From the NCBI RefSeq assembly GCF_013004065.1, contig NZ_CP053084.1, positions 558,001 to 622,000 on the forward strand: a DNA stretch of 64,000 nt. Direction: 5' to 3'. The translations under genes and the position numbers were made by a program. The stretch comes from Limnobacter sp. SAORIC-580 (GTDB taxonomy: Bacteria > Pseudomonadota > Gammaproteobacteria > Burkholderiales > Burkholderiaceae_B). The notes beneath the pieces were generated by a model that saw only the letters and a program-made list of their open reading frames with translations, ran no database searches and had not been told where the DNA came from. The stretch's first letter is position 1. Every line of letters begins with the position of its first letter. This document shows positions 1 through 8,909 of this stretch, one piece after another.

Positions 1-199
1 TAACAGCACATCGCCGTGATGCCTTAATTTAATCACCAAAATTTTCTGCAAAGTATTTCAACCCGGTATTGATTAGAGTGAATTCACGCCCATGCGTGTG
101 CGGTGGCGCATTAAACTGCCAAGTGAGCCCGCACATACGTTGAGCAAACACAGAGCGAATATAGACCGTGATTTCAACCAATTTTGTTTTCCAATTCAA
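1..199. other. Left-edge sequence without a supported gene
   Basis: No convincing gene is seen here. An in-frame ATG at 92 would extend the glycosyltransferase that follows, but the extra 36 residues do not look like the start of that family and no ribosome binding site precedes it. The stretch is taken as the upstream region of that gene. Confidence 0.4.
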
Positions 200-1333
200 A
201 TGACCAGCATTTTCTTCTCTGAAAGTTCCAAAAATATCGGTGGTCAAGAACTGCAATTGCTTGAGCAGGCAGTGGGCCTGAAAGCCAAAGGTTACACCCC
301 CTATATATTGTGCCGGCCAGGCAGTCGAATTTCTCAGGAAGCCTACAAGCTGGGTTTGAATGTTGAGTTTGTGGCATTTCGCAATGCCATTCACCCGCCC
401 AGTGTTTTAAGGCTGGCCAATTTGGTTCGGCAGCACAAGCCGGTGGCGGTGGTGTGCCACAGCAGCCACGATGCCAATTTGTGCTCTATTACCATTCATA
501 CCCTGGCAAAAATTGGTTTGCTCAAGCCCCGGCCCACGTTAATTCGTATGCGCACTTACCAGCCCGGCCCGGCCAAAGCATTCACTTACAACCAAATGTT
601 TGATCAAACCTTCACGCCCAGCCAGGCCCTGAAAGACCAGCTGCTGCAAAACACGGGCGTACTGCCCGAAAAAATCGGGGTGTTGTATCCCGGTGTTGAT
701 TTTGAAAGTATCGCTGCTGCGGCGGCGCTTGGTTTGCCCCCTGAACTTGATGCCCGCCTGAGCGATTTGCAGCAGCGCCCTGTGATTGCCCATGCGGCCA
801 TGTTTCGGGTTGAGAAAGGGCACAGCTTCATGTTGCAGGTGGTGAAAGCCTTGCTCCCACAGTTTCCCAATTTGTTGTACGTGGCAGCCGGCGAGGGTGA
901 AACCCGCCAGGCCATCGAAACCGAAGCACTGCGTTTGGGCTTGGGCAAACATGTGGTGCTGCCGGGCATGTTGAACCCAGTGGCACCGCTCATCAAGCGT
1001 GCGGATGTGTTGGTCATGCCTTCCAGTTACGAGCCTTTGGGCATGAGCCAAATTGAAGCTTTGGGTTTGGGCGTGCCCGTGGTGGTCAGCAACGTAGGCG
1101 GTTTGCCTGAAACCGTACAAAGCGGCGTGACTGGCTATGTGTGCCCGGCACCCCATGCGCCTGGTGCGCTGGATGCTTGGGTTCAAGCACTGGGTGTCGT
1201 GCTGGCTGAACCCCAAAAAGCCCGCGACATGGCCGCACTGGGCCGGCAAACAGTGCTGGCCCAGTTTGGCAAACAAAGCAATATTGATGGCTTGGTGGGC
1301 ACCATTCAAACGCCTCGGTTGGGTCGCTCTTGA
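200..1333 (+). CDS. Glycosyltransferase family 4 (GT-B fold)
   Basis: Probable retaining glycosyltransferase that moves a sugar from a nucleotide-sugar donor to a lipopolysaccharide or other glycan acceptor at the cytoplasmic face of the inner membrane. The 377-residue protein opens with a family-typical acceptor-binding start (SESSKNIGGQELQL) and carries the EX7E donor-site motif around residues 278-286 (EPLGMSQIE), followed by a GVPVVVSNVGGLPE segment. The ATG at 200 was chosen because the protein then begins like other GT4 enzymes; no good ribosome binding site supports it or the ATG at 92. The stop overlaps the start of the next gene, so the two are likely cotranscribed. The sugar and acceptor cannot be told from sequence. 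Confidence 0.8.
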   Translation: MTSIFFSESSKNIGGQELQLLEQAVGLKAKGYTPYILCRPGSRISQEAYKLGLNVEFVAFRNAIHPPSVLRLANLVRQHKPVAVVCHSSHDANLCSITIHTLAKIGLLKPRPTLIRMRTYQPGPAKAFTYNQMFDQTFTPSQALKDQLLQNTGVLPEKIGVLYPGVDFESIAAAAALGLPPELDARLSDLQQRPVIAHAAMFRVEKGHSFMLQVVKALLPQFPNLLYVAAGEGETRQAIETEALRLGLGKHVVLPGMLNPVAPLIKRADVLVMPSSYEPLGMSQIEALGLGVPVVVSNVGGLPETVQSGVTGYVCPAPHAPGALDAWVQALGVVLAEPQKARDMAALGRQTVLAQFGKQSNIDGLVGTIQTPRLGRS

Positions 1334-2154
1334 TGCCTGGGTGTTTGCCAGTGAGTCAGCGAATTGGTGTGTGGTTTGGCCAAGGGCTACACAGTGCCCT
1401 GGCGGCACGCGCGGCATGGGGGCAATTGCAGGCTGAATATCCCGGTGCGGATTGGGTGTTGTTTGGCCCCCGAGGCAGCTTGTTTTTGTTTGAAATGGAC
1501 GCACGGGTGCCCGTGTACATCCCCTTGCGCGCCTTGGAACCCCGCCGCCCCGCGCAAACCCGCCTTTCTTATTACCTTGAAAAACGCGCCCAGTTTAAAA
1601 AGCTGCGCGGCTTGAAGCTCAACCTTTGTATTGGGGTTTCTGCTTCGGTGCCCTTGCCTGAATTGAACCTGCAAGCGGTCACGCAGTTTCAGCACGTGCA
1701 AAAAATGTTGGGTATCGGCGGAAAGTTCATGCAGCAAGAGTTATCAGTTTTTCTTCAGGCTGAACGGCCCTTGTTACAGGCCGGGCCCCAAGCCTTGGCT
1801 TATGCAACCCAGCTTTATCGCAAAACATCACCGAGTCTGATCAAGGCTGTGGCCTTGCTGTATGCCGAAGAAAATGCACCCAGTCTGGATTTGCAATGGC
1901 AGGCCCTGCAACGCAGCCTTGCTCAGCTTGGCGGCAATACGCACTTAACCGTAGCGGCAGTTGTTGGGGAAAATCGATTACTCGCCCGGCAATTGAGTGC
2001 TAGTCAGCCCGGCTGGTTACAACTGGGTTTGCCCCAGGCCATGGGCCTGATTGCGTACGCGGATCGGGTGATCAGCGCTTCAGAAGCCATCACCCTAATT
2101 TGCGCAGAAATGGGCCGCTCAGACCGCCTCTTGTTGGTTAAAAGTCACAGTTAA
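1333..2154 (+). CDS. Putative glycosyltransferase family 9-like protein
   Basis: A 273-residue protein whose ATG lies inside the stop codon of the preceding glycosyltransferase (TGATG), so it is translationally coupled to it. The C-terminal part (LGLPQAMGLIAYADRVISAS, followed by an AEMGR segment) resembles the donor-binding end of ADP-heptose-type GT9 transferases, in which a position-of-the-pool step is followed by a check for an available glycan. The N-terminal part is not recognisable to me. A role in lipopolysaccharide core building next to the GT4 enzyme is inferred from context and weak similarity. The usual GT9 NDSGPMH-type motif is not seen, so the assignment is tentative. Confidence 0.5.
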   Translation: MPGCLPVSQRIGVWFGQGLHSALAARAAWGQLQAEYPGADWVLFGPRGSLFLFEMDARVPVYIPLRALEPRRPAQTRLSYYLEKRAQFKKLRGLKLNLCIGVSASVPLPELNLQAVTQFQHVQKMLGIGGKFMQQELSVFLQAERPLLQAGPQALAYATQLYRKTSPSLIKAVALLYAEENAPSLDLQWQALQRSLAQLGGNTHLTVAAVVGENRLLARQLSASQPGWLQLGLPQAMGLIAYADRVISASEAITLICAEMGRSDRLLLVKSHS

Positions 2155-2357
2155 TGCATGGCCTCAACAGTCTCCTGCTTTGGTGCCTCGTTTGCCTGGT
2201 TCTGAAATTCTAAGTTTTTCATTCACAAGGCTTTTTGCGGCTCTCGGGGCAATTTTGGCGAATTGTTGATGTCATAAAACTATGGGAATGATCAATTTCT
2301 CCTGTTGCACGTCAGCGACAAAAACACCGATTTCCCCATTCTCACACCACGATTTGG

Positions 2358-2415
2358 TTGGTCGGCCCAAGGGTCCCCGTGTACATTGTCTCTCGTGCCG
2401 CTAGAAATGGCGGCA
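2358..2415 (+). promoter_or_regulatory. Possible porin promoter and leader hairpin
   Basis: Candidate sigma-70 elements TTGGTC (2358-2363) and TACATT (2382-2387) are 18 nt apart and lie 60 nt before the porin start. A perfect 6-bp stem, TGCCGC (2396-2401) with GCGGCA (2410-2415), falls in the presumed 5' leader. Matches to the consensus are only moderate, so this is a weak call. The rest of 2155-2446 shows nothing else I can support. Confidence 0.3.
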
Positions 2416-2446
2416 AAGATTCAACCAACACTAATAAGGGTGAAAT

Positions 2447-3553
2447 ATGAACAAGAAGCTAGTAGCTGCTGCTCTGGGCCTGGCATTTGCCGCTCCAGTA
2501 TTTGCTGATTCATCAAACGTAACTTTGTATGGTCGTGTACACCAAGCCCTGGACCATCAGTCAACCAGCTCTAACGCTGGCGACACAGGCGGTAACTTCG
2601 CGCTGGAAGACGTGTCTTCACGTTTCGGTATCAAGGGTCAGGAAGACTTGGGCGGTGGTTTGAGCCTGGTCTTCGGTTATGAATTTTCAGTTGCTGCTGA
2701 CAGCAACTCTGGCGTGGGTGGCCGTCACTCTTACGTTGGTATGAAGGGCGCTTGGGGTACATTCGTTGCTGGTAAGCAAGACGGCGGTAATGAGTCTGTA
2801 GCTCCTCTGTATTCCCAGGCTTCATTGACTGGTGGCGTTTCCAACCAAGGCGGTCCTTTGACAACCATTGGTGGTGGTGGCTCAACATTCAGCAACACTA
2901 TTGCCATCCAGCGTGTGCAGCGTACGGACAACTCTTTCGGTTACAAAACCAACATCGCCGGTGTTGCCATCGAAGCGCGTCACGCCTTGACCGCTGGTGA
3001 TAACCTAAATGCATTGTCTGCAACTGCTGTTGGTAACAACAACAATGCAAACAACACTCCTATCAAGGAAAACGGTACACGTCAAACTGAAGTAGCCGCA
3101 ACTTACAAAGTTGGTGCGTTGACTATTGGTGGTGGTTTTAACTTGTTTGACCAGCAAGGCGTGGATCCAACTGTTGCTGCTCAACCTGAGCGCACTGTAC
3201 AGGGTATCGCTGCTTATAACTTCGGCTCATTCTCATTGGCCGGTTTGGTAGCTCAAACTTCACTGTATGGCACGAATGCTGCCAACGGTGAAGACAGCAA
3301 CACCGAATACCTGTTGTCGGCAACCGTTCCTTTGAGCGCCAATAGCGGTTTGTTCGGTTCATACTCTGATTCCGAGCGCAATAACTTGGTTGCTCCAACT
3401 GAACTGAGCCAAGCTCAAATTGCTTATTACTACGATTTCAGCAAGCGCACACGTACATACGTAGGTTTCAACCGCTTGACAAATGAAGTGGTTGCAACAG
3501 GTGCGGAAACAGATACAGACAACTTCACAATTGGTCTGCGTCACAACTTCTAA
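2447..3553 (+). CDS. Gram-negative trimeric porin (Burkholderiales OmpC-like)
   Basis: General diffusion porin of the outer membrane, expected to form a 16-stranded beta-barrel trimer passing small hydrophilic solutes. The 368-residue precursor has a classical signal peptide cleaved after PVFA (about residue 20). The mature start SSNVTLYGRVHQALDH and the closing LRHNF with terminal phenylalanine, the recognition signal for the BAM machinery, are typical of the Burkholderiales porin family. An AAGGGTG ribosome binding site sits 5 nt before the ATG. The gene stands alone, followed by a strong intrinsic terminator. The codon choice is more T-ending than in its neighbours, as often seen in very highly expressed or exchanged genes. 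Confidence 0.93.
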   Translation: MNKKLVAAALGLAFAAPVFADSSNVTLYGRVHQALDHQSTSSNAGDTGGNFALEDVSSRFGIKGQEDLGGGLSLVFGYEFSVAADSNSGVGGRHSYVGMKGAWGTFVAGKQDGGNESVAPLYSQASLTGGVSNQGGPLTTIGGGGSTFSNTIAIQRVQRTDNSFGYKTNIAGVAIEARHALTAGDNLNALSATAVGNNNNANNTPIKENGTRQTEVAATYKVGALTIGGGFNLFDQQGVDPTVAAQPERTVQGIAAYNFGSFSLAGLVAQTSLYGTNAANGEDSNTEYLLSATVPLSANSGLFGSYSDSERNNLVAPTELSQAQIAYYYDFSKRTRTYVGFNRLTNEVVATGAETDTDNFTIGLRHNF

Positions 3554-3593
3554 TTCAACGCCAAGCATAAGCTTGGTTTGAATGCAAAGTTTG

Positions 3594-3619
3594 AAAAAGC
3601 CACCTTCGGGTGGCTTTTT
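3594..3619 (+). terminator. Intrinsic terminator of the porin gene
   Basis: Perfect 11-bp stem AAAAAGCCACC/GGTGGCTTTTT with a TTCG tetraloop, ending in a run of five T, 40 nt past the porin stop. A second small stem (CCAAGC/GCTTGG, 3561-3576) lies just before it. Confidence 0.9.
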
Positions 3620-3678
3620 CTATTTCAGCCAGCGCAACGCGCATATCCATTCGCACATGATGCGAAAAAACCAGGCGA

Positions 3679-3710
3679 AAAAAAACACCTGGTCGTTCAG
3701 GTGCTTTTTT
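3679..3710 (-). terminator. Intrinsic terminator, probably bidirectional
   Basis: CACCTG (3686-3691 region) pairs with CAGGTG (3698-3703) and is flanked by A-run and T-run on both sides, so it can stop transcription from either strand. It lies between the porin and the convergent small secreted protein gene. Confidence 0.75.
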
Positions 3711-3745
3711 ATACAATTCAACTTGGCTTAATTCAATCGAATCGA

Positions 3746-4147
3746 TTATTGCAAATTCATGTCCAGTTGCACGCCGCACAATGTGCTGCTGTAGCGTGTG
3801 GCACTGCCACTGTTGCTCATGCAACCCAGCGAGGTGGTTTGAAGTTGGTTCTCGGATACTTTCAAGCCAAAAAACAAATCGGGGTACTTGTTGCCTTCTT
3901 CACGGCTTAGTTTGAATACCCAATCTCCGGTACCCCATTGGGCACTCATGGGGGCTTTGTTGCGGTCCTGGTTCAATCTGAAACCATAGCCTAAGCCACC
4001 GTTCTCGGAACTGGTCCAGCGGCCCCATTTGCTCAATGGGTTTTGCCCATCGATATTCAACGTCACGCCACCAGCTTGGGCACTGGCCAAGGCGGGTGCC
4101 AGCAAAGGTGTTAGCACTAAGCAGGCACAAATCAATGTACTTTTCAT
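3746..4147 (-). CDS. Small secreted protein of unknown function
   Basis: A 133-residue protein that I do not recognise. It has a clear Sec signal peptide (hydrophobic stretch ICACLVLTPLLAPAL, cleavage near ASAQA, residue 25), so the mature part of about 108 residues is exported to the periplasm or outside. The mature part is rich in Gly, Ser, Asn and Trp, and has two late cysteines (LGCMS and TLCGV) that could form a disulfide. A GAAGGGAA ribosome binding site lies ahead of the ATG, and a terminator follows, so it is probably a real single-gene unit. It contains no helix-rich or enzymatic motif; a small beta-sandwich is a guess. Confidence 0.65.
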   Translation of the reverse strand: MKSTLICACLVLTPLLAPALASAQAGGVTLNIDGQNPLSKWGRWTSSENGGLGYGFRLNQDRNKAPMSAQWGTGDWVFKLSREEGNKYPDLFFGLKVSENQLQTTSLGCMSNSGSATRYSSTLCGVQLDMNLQ

Positions 4148-4341
4148 ATTGTTATTCCCTTCAACAGCAGCAATTCAAGCGATTTGCGCTGTTTCGCATG
4201 CAAGGCTTTAATTATGCGCGTAATTTTGATGTGGATAAAGCGGGAGAAGGGTTGCCTTCACCCCGCCAAACCATTGATTTGAATCAGGTATTTAAACCTG
4301 CTGCTTGATAATTCTTGAATAAAAACAAGGAGTTTTGCTGT

Positions 4342-5337
4342 TTAATTCTCAAGTCGCTTTAAGCCCAGTTTCTCGAATAACTTGGTGTCGCGTTCCAATT
4401 CCGGGTTGTCTGTTACCAACAGTTTTTCGCCGTAGAAAATTGAATTGGCACCCGCCAGGAAACAAAGCGCTTGGGTGCTCTCATTCATGCTTTCCCGGCC
4501 GGCCGACAAACGCACAAAACTGGTGGGCATGGTGATGCGGGCTACAGCAATCGTGCGCACAAAATCGAGTGGATCGATTTCTTCGTTGTTTGCCAGTGGT
4601 GTGCCTTCAACTTTCACCAAATTATTGATAGGTACACTCTCGGGCGGTTCGGCCATGTTGGCCAGTTGGGCAATCAGCCCGGCGCGTTGGTTTACCGTTT
4701 CACCCAAGCCCACAATGCCACCGCAGCACACTTTGATACCCGCATCGCGTACACGGTCTAGTGTGTCCAGGCGGTCTTGGTAGGTGCGGGTGCTGATAAT
4801 GTCGCCGTAAAAATCGGGTGAGGTGTCCAGGTTGTGGTTGTAGTAATCCAGGCCAGCCTCTTGTAGCTGTTTGGCCTGGTGTTCTTTCAGCATGCCCAGG
4901 GTGACGCAGGTTTCCAGGCCCATGGCTTTCACTGCAGTTACCATTTCACCTACAGCTTCAACCTGGTGGTCTTTGGGGCTGCGCCATGCGGCACCCATGC
5001 AAAAACGCGTGGCGCCTTTGTCCTTGGCGGCCTGTGCGGCTTTCAGCACTTCATCGATGGGCATCAGTTTTTCTGCTTCCACGCCAGTGTTGTACTTGGC
5101 CGATTGGGGGCAGTAGCCACAGTCTTCAGGGCAGCCGCCTGTTTTAATCGACAGCAGGGTTGAAAGTTGCACGGTGTTCGCATCGAAATGCTCGCGGTGC
5201 ACCTGCTGCGCCTTGAAAATAAGGTCGTTGAACGGCAGTGCGAACAGGGCTTCAATGGCCTCGACGCTCCAGCGTTGCTGATCAACGGCGGGTGGGGCTG
5301 CTTTTTTGTTTTCAACCCAGGTAATTTGGCTTTCCAT
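4342..5337 (-). CDS. bioB: Biotin synthase BioB
   Basis: Radical SAM enzyme that inserts sulfur into dethiobiotin to give biotin, the last step of the pathway. The 4Fe-4S/SAM motif CX3CX2C is at residues 69-76 ([10 protein letters not shown]), and the segment [13 protein letters not shown] typical of BioB follows. About 331 residues, normal for the family. A start two codons upstream (5343) is possible, but the AAGG ribosome binding site lies only 1 nt from it and is correctly spaced (6 nt) for the ATG at 5337. It is the last gene of the bio cluster, directly behind bioA. Confidence 0.95.
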   Translation of the reverse strand: MESQITWVENKKAAPPAVDQQRWSVEAIEALFALPFNDLIFKAQQVHREHFDANTVQLSTLLSIKTGGCPEDCGYCPQSAKYNTGVEAEKLMPIDEVLKAAQAAKDKGATRFCMGAAWRSPKDHQVEAVGEMVTAVKAMGLETCVTLGMLKEHQAKQLQEAGLDYYNHNLDTSPDFYGDIISTRTYQDRLDTLDRVRDAGIKVCCGGIVGLGETVNQRAGLIAQLANMAEPPESVPINNLVKVEGTPLANNEEIDPLDFVRTIAVARITMPTSFVRLSAGRESMNESTQALCFLAGANSIFYGEKLLVTDNPELERDTKLFEKLGLKRLEN

Positions 5338-5346
5338 GTGCATCCT

Positions 5347-6693
5347 TCAGAACAATTCGCTTCCGGGGCCGGGTGCAATCAGGCTGCCCCAGCGTTGTAA
5401 TACTTGCATCAGTGTTTGGTAGGCGTTTTCCAGTGTCTCGGGCTCGGTGCAATAAGGCGGCACCCAATACACGGTGTTGCCCAGAGGGCGCACCACAATG
5501 CCCAATTCGAGAAACGTTTGGCGTATCCATTGACTCGCGCTGGAACCATACTGACTGTGACTGGATTTTAGCTCAAAGGCTGCCACGGTGCCGCACACGC
5601 GCGGGTTTTCAATCAGGGGGTGGCAGGCCAAGGCAGGCAGCCAGCGCTGGTGGGTGGCTTCAATGCGGTGAATGTTCGCCCATGTACTTTCTTCATCGAA
5701 CAAGGCGAGGTTGGCCAGGGCCGCAGCGCAACCCAATGGGTTTGCGGTGTAGGAATGGCCGTGCAGCAAGGCATGGCCAACCTGGTCGCTTAAAAACGCG
5801 TCGTACACCGCTTGGCTGGTGAGTGTGGCTGCCATGGGCATGAAGCCGCCGGTAAGCCCTTTTGAAATACAAATAATGTCAGCCTGACCGCCAAATTGCG
5901 CCACTTGTTCGGCGGCAAACAGGGTGCCGGTTCGGGCAAAGCCAGTGAATACTTCGTCGAATATCACCAGCACACCAGCCGCTTCGCAGCGTTTACACAG
6001 TTCGGCCACATGGGCTGCGCGCATGAATCGCATGCCGCTGGCACCTTGAATCAAGGGCTCTAGAAGAAGGGCGGCAACTTCATGGCCGTGACTGGCCAAC
6101 AGCTGGTCGAGTGAAGCCAAAGCCTCTTCCTCAGTGCAGGCGCAAACACCGGTGGGTATGAAATCGACATGAAACAGCCATGGCGCGAAGGGATCGTAAA
6201 AGCCGCTGGATTTGCCGGTGGCCATGGCGCCGAAGGTGTCACCATGGTATCCACCTTCCAGCGCAACAATGCGACTTTTACCGGCCACGCCCTTGTTTTG
6301 CCAATACTGAAAGGCCATTTTCAGGGCTACTTCAATGGCGGTGGACCCATTGTCGGAGTAAAACACCTTGGCCATGGGGGCTGGGGCGTTGTGCACCAGG
6401 CGTTCGGCCAACTGCACAGCAGGCGGGTGGGTTACACCCGCGAACATCACATGTTCAAGCTCAAGCGCTTGTTGTGCAATCGCCTTTGCAATGGTGGGGT
6501 TACTGTGACCATGAATATTCACCCACCAGCTTGAAACCGCATCAAAGTACTTGTTGCCTTGGGCATCGAACAAAAATTCGCCTTCACCACGTACCACTGC
6601 CAAAGGTGGCGCAGCGGTTTGCATTTGCGTGAAGGGGTGCCAACAGTATTGTGCATCCCGTTCAAGCAATTCTGTGTGGGTAAGTTGTTTCAT
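5347..6693 (-). CDS. bioA: Adenosylmethionine-8-amino-7-oxononanoate aminotransferase BioA
   Basis: PLP-dependent transaminase converting 8-amino-7-oxononanoate (KAPA) to 7,8-diaminononanoate, using S-adenosylmethionine as amino donor. 448 residues from the ATG at 6693; the PLP-binding aspartate is in LVIFDEV (about residue 246) and the Schiff-base lysine in ISKGLTGGF (Lys278). The N-terminal CWHPFTQM segment is the BioA substrate-entry signature. An upstream in-frame start at 6750 would overlap bioD and adds unrelated residues, so it is rejected. It sits 13 nt behind bioD and 9 nt ahead of bioB. The ribosome binding site is weak, suggesting translational coupling. Confidence 0.95.
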   Translation of the reverse strand: MKQLTHTELLERDAQYCWHPFTQMQTAAPPLAVVRGEGEFLFDAQGNKYFDAVSSWWVNIHGHSNPTIAKAIAQQALELEHVMFAGVTHPPAVQLAERLVHNAPAPMAKVFYSDNGSTAIEVALKMAFQYWQNKGVAGKSRIVALEGGYHGDTFGAMATGKSSGFYDPFAPWLFHVDFIPTGVCACTEEEALASLDQLLASHGHEVAALLLEPLIQGASGMRFMRAAHVAELCKRCEAAGVLVIFDEVFTGFARTGTLFAAEQVAQFGGQADIICISKGLTGGFMPMAATLTSQAVYDAFLSDQVGHALLHGHSYTANPLGCAAALANLALFDEESTWANIHRIEATHQRWLPALACHPLIENPRVCGTVAAFELKSSHSQYGSSASQWIRQTFLELGIVVRPLGNTVYWVPPYCTEPETLENAYQTLMQVLQRWGSLIAPGPGSELF

Positions 6694-6706
6694 GAGGGCC
6701 GTGCGA

Positions 6707-7324
6707 TCACAAGCTGTCAAGCGCGCGAACAAGGCGCTCGGGCATGCCAAATTCAGCCAGTGCCTGCGGGCTTAATACATTGAAAACCGGCAATTCAGCC
6801 AACACCGGCACTTCACCAAAATGTTCGATTGCCTCACGGTTGGCAGGGTTGGCCTCACCCACCATCACCACGCCCAGCACAGGCACGCCAGCAGCTTTCA
6901 AGGCCTGCAGTGAAAGGCAAGTGTGGTTGATGGTGCCAAGCCCGCTGCGGGCCACCAACAAAGCGCAACTGCCCAGGTGTTTCATCAGGTCGAGCATGGT
7001 GTCCCGCCAGTTCAGGGGCACCATGCAACCGCCCGCGCCTTCCACCACCAGTCGATCGGCTGTGGGTAGCGTAAAATCGGCCAGTTGGATTTTGACTCCA
7101 TCGATGTCGGCAGCCTGATGAGGCGATAAGGGCTGGGTGAGGCGATACGTTTCCGGGTGCACTGCACAGCCACTCAGGCGGGCAATCCACTCGCTGTCGC
7201 TGCCACCCTCGAGCCCGCTTTGTACCGGCTTCCAGTAATCTGCTTGCCAGTGAGTGCACAGCCAAGCACTCACAATCGTTTTTCCGATGCCGGTGTCGGT
7301 ACCTGTCACAAACAAATGTTTCAC
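6707..7324 (-). CDS. bioD: Dethiobiotin synthetase BioD
   Basis: ATP-dependent carboxylase closing the ureido ring of 7,8-diaminononanoate to give dethiobiotin. 205 residues with the Walker A-like loop GTDTGIGKT at residues 8-16, the VEGAGG segment, and the KPVQSG segment that binds substrate. The start overlaps the bioC stop by 4 nt, so expression is coupled. Length and motifs are normal. Confidence 0.94.
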   Translation of the reverse strand: MKHLFVTGTDTGIGKTIVSAWLCTHWQADYWKPVQSGLEGGSDSEWIARLSGCAVHPETYRLTQPLSPHQAADIDGVKIQLADFTLPTADRLVVEGAGGCMVPLNWRDTMLDLMKHLGSCALLVARSGLGTINHTCLSLQALKAAGVPVLGVVMVGEANPANREAIEHFGEVPVLAELPVFNVLSPQALAEFGMPERLVRALDSL

Positions 7325-8121
7325 GGCCGTTCCAGGTAGTAAAAACCAATGTGGTAGTTCATGGTGCAGGCTTCGCCCAAGGCGGATATCACCTTGCGCA
7401 AATTAACCGGTGTGTGGTTTACGCGGGGCTGGTCAGCACCAATGGCACGCAGGCTGCGTGCAAATGAAAGCCCATCGGGATGATGGTCCAGAAAGTTTTT
7501 GGTGTGGTGAGCAGTGCTGGCGGCAATGCCTTCGGCCACCAATGCGTTCATGATGTCCTGCAAGTCATCGTCGCAGGGCAGGGGACGCAGACCACTGGTT
7601 TGCCCGGTGTCCTCGTGTGCCACTTCCCAGGCTTGAAAAGAGCCATCCAGCAGTACGCTGAAAGCCACGGTATTCGACACTGAAAGCCAGCGTCGAATCG
7701 CCTCTTCAATGTTGCCAAACCATTGCGCACACATGCCTGAAATGAGCAGGGAGTGGTTCGGAATCCATAGGTGCTCAACTGCCAATTCCTCGCCATTGAG
7801 CAAGTGGGTGTGCAGGCGTTCAGTGGGGTACTTGCGCGTTAATTCGGTCAGCATGCCTTCTGCCAAATCAACAGCATGCACCGCACTTTCGGGAAACTTG
7901 TTCAGCAAATGCTCGGTTAAAAACCCGGTGCCGCTGCCCACATCCACACAAGCTTTGGGGTTGAAGTCGACTGGCAGCATTTGATCCAGCCACTGACCCA
8001 GATGTTGGGCTGAGTGTTTCTGCACGCGCGCATGGTGATCGTAATCGCGGGCAGCATCGGAAAAGCGGCGTGAGGCAGCCTGGGCAGAATTCAGTTTTCG
8101 CGGCAAGGCGTTTTCAGACAT
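7321..8121 (-). CDS. bioC: Malonyl-ACP O-methyltransferase BioC
   Basis: SAM-dependent methyltransferase that methylates malonyl-ACP and so disguises it as a primer for fatty acid synthesis, starting the pimelate moiety of biotin. 266 residues. The SAM-binding motif VDVGSGTGFL is at residues 59-68, and the N-terminal RRFSDAARDYDHHARVQ segment matches the conserved helix of BioC proteins. It overlaps bioD by 4 nt and follows the alpha/beta hydrolase gene by 17 nt. Confidence 0.92.
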   Translation of the reverse strand: MSENALPRKLNSAQAASRRFSDAARDYDHHARVQKHSAQHLGQWLDQMLPVDFNPKACVDVGSGTGFLTEHLLNKFPESAVHAVDLAEGMLTELTRKYPTERLHTHLLNGEELAVEHLWIPNHSLLISGMCAQWFGNIEEAIRRWLSVSNTVAFSVLLDGSFQAWEVAHEDTGQTSGLRPLPCDDDLQDIMNALVAEGIAASTAHHTKNFLDHHPDGLSFARSLRAIGADQPRVNHTPVNLRKVISALGEACTMNYHIGFYYLERP

Positions 8122-8138
8122 TTCAATGCGGCTTGAAA

Positions 8139-8909
8139 TTAATGCTGGCTGAGAAGGGGCAACAAAGTGTCAGTATACCGCGCAGGGGCGGTGGCAATGC
8201 CTGCGTGCTCGGAAGCCAGTGTATGCAACTCGCGGTTTTGCTGTTTCAGCGTGTGCTCAAAGCATTGCAGTGCCAAAGCCAGTGGCACTATTTCATCCGT
8301 GTTGCTGGCCCAGGCGTGTAATTCGGCGCCATGGGAAAGGGCCTGTTGCAATGCCTGTGCTGCGTTCAACTCTTGCATGCTGCGAAGGTCAGTCAATAAC
8401 GTTTGTTCATCCAGGGTGGCCCATTGCGCATGGTGCCCGCAGCGGTTGTGAAAGTCGCGCAGTACCTCTGGCATGTTCTGTTCGGCTTTCTGGATCATGC
8501 GAGACAGCAAACGCGGTGGAGTGCCTTGGGTGTTGGAATCGCCTTTCACAAAGTGAGTAAAGCCATGAATGCTCAACAGGCTGTGCCATCGCACTGAAAA
8601 ATCCAGCAGTTTTGAAAACCCCAGCGAATGCCCAAGTCCCAGCCAAGGTACTTCGGCGTATGCAAGCACCAAGCTGTGTAGCACTTCTGCCGTGTAGTGT
8701 ACCCATTGGTCTTGCGTGCTGATACCTGGGGTATGAATCATCAAGCCTTGTCTGGCTTGCTCTGGAAAGTAACCCGCTTCCAGGCAAACAAACAAGGTAG
8801 TCTCGCGTGTATTTGCGGGAAGTGTATTCAACAAGGCATTGAAGAAACGGTGGTTGTAACCCCAGCCGTGGGCCATCAATAGCACTTGCGTTATTTCGGG
8901 CTGCTTCAT
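8139..8909 (-). CDS. Alpha/beta hydrolase of the bio cluster, probable pimeloyl-ACP methyl ester esterase
   Basis: Probably removes the methyl group from pimeloyl-ACP methyl ester, ending the BioC-started elongation and handing pimeloyl-ACP to BioF. 256 residues with the nucleophile elbow GHSLG (Ser95), and candidates for the triad aspartate (Asp205 in SNTDEIVP) and histidine (His235 in SEHAG). HGWG at residues 14-17 would form the oxyanion hole. It lies between bioF (4-nt overlap) and bioC. Overall sequence is not close to E. coli BioH as I recall it, so it may be a separate esterase type that replaces BioH or BioG; the role rests on position and catalytic residues. Confidence 0.75.
   Translation of the reverse strand: MKQPEITQVLLMAHGWGYNHRFFNALLNTLPANTRETTLFVCLEAGYFPEQARQGLMIHTPGISTQDQWVHYTAEVLHSLVLAYAEVPWLGLGHSLGFSKLLDFSVRWHSLLSIHGFTHFVKGDSNTQGTPPRLLSRMIQKAEQNMPEVLRDFHNRCGHHAQWATLDEQTLLTDLRSMQELNAAQALQQALSHGAELHAWASNTDEIVPLALALQCFEHTLKQQNRELHTLASEHAGIATAPARYTDTLLPLLSQH

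Noticed and set aside
29..394. Minus-strand reading frame of 121 codons at the left edge
   Set aside because: It lies antisense to the glycosyltransferase, with composition of a mirrored coding sequence and no family likeness.
539..1504. Long antisense reading frame of 321 codons
   Set aside because: It is opposite the two glycosyltransferase genes, which have clear motifs; the His/Gln-rich product is typical of an antisense shadow.
4301..4341. Terminator behind bioB
   Set aside because: Only a weak CTTG/CAAG pairing is seen, without a stable stem.
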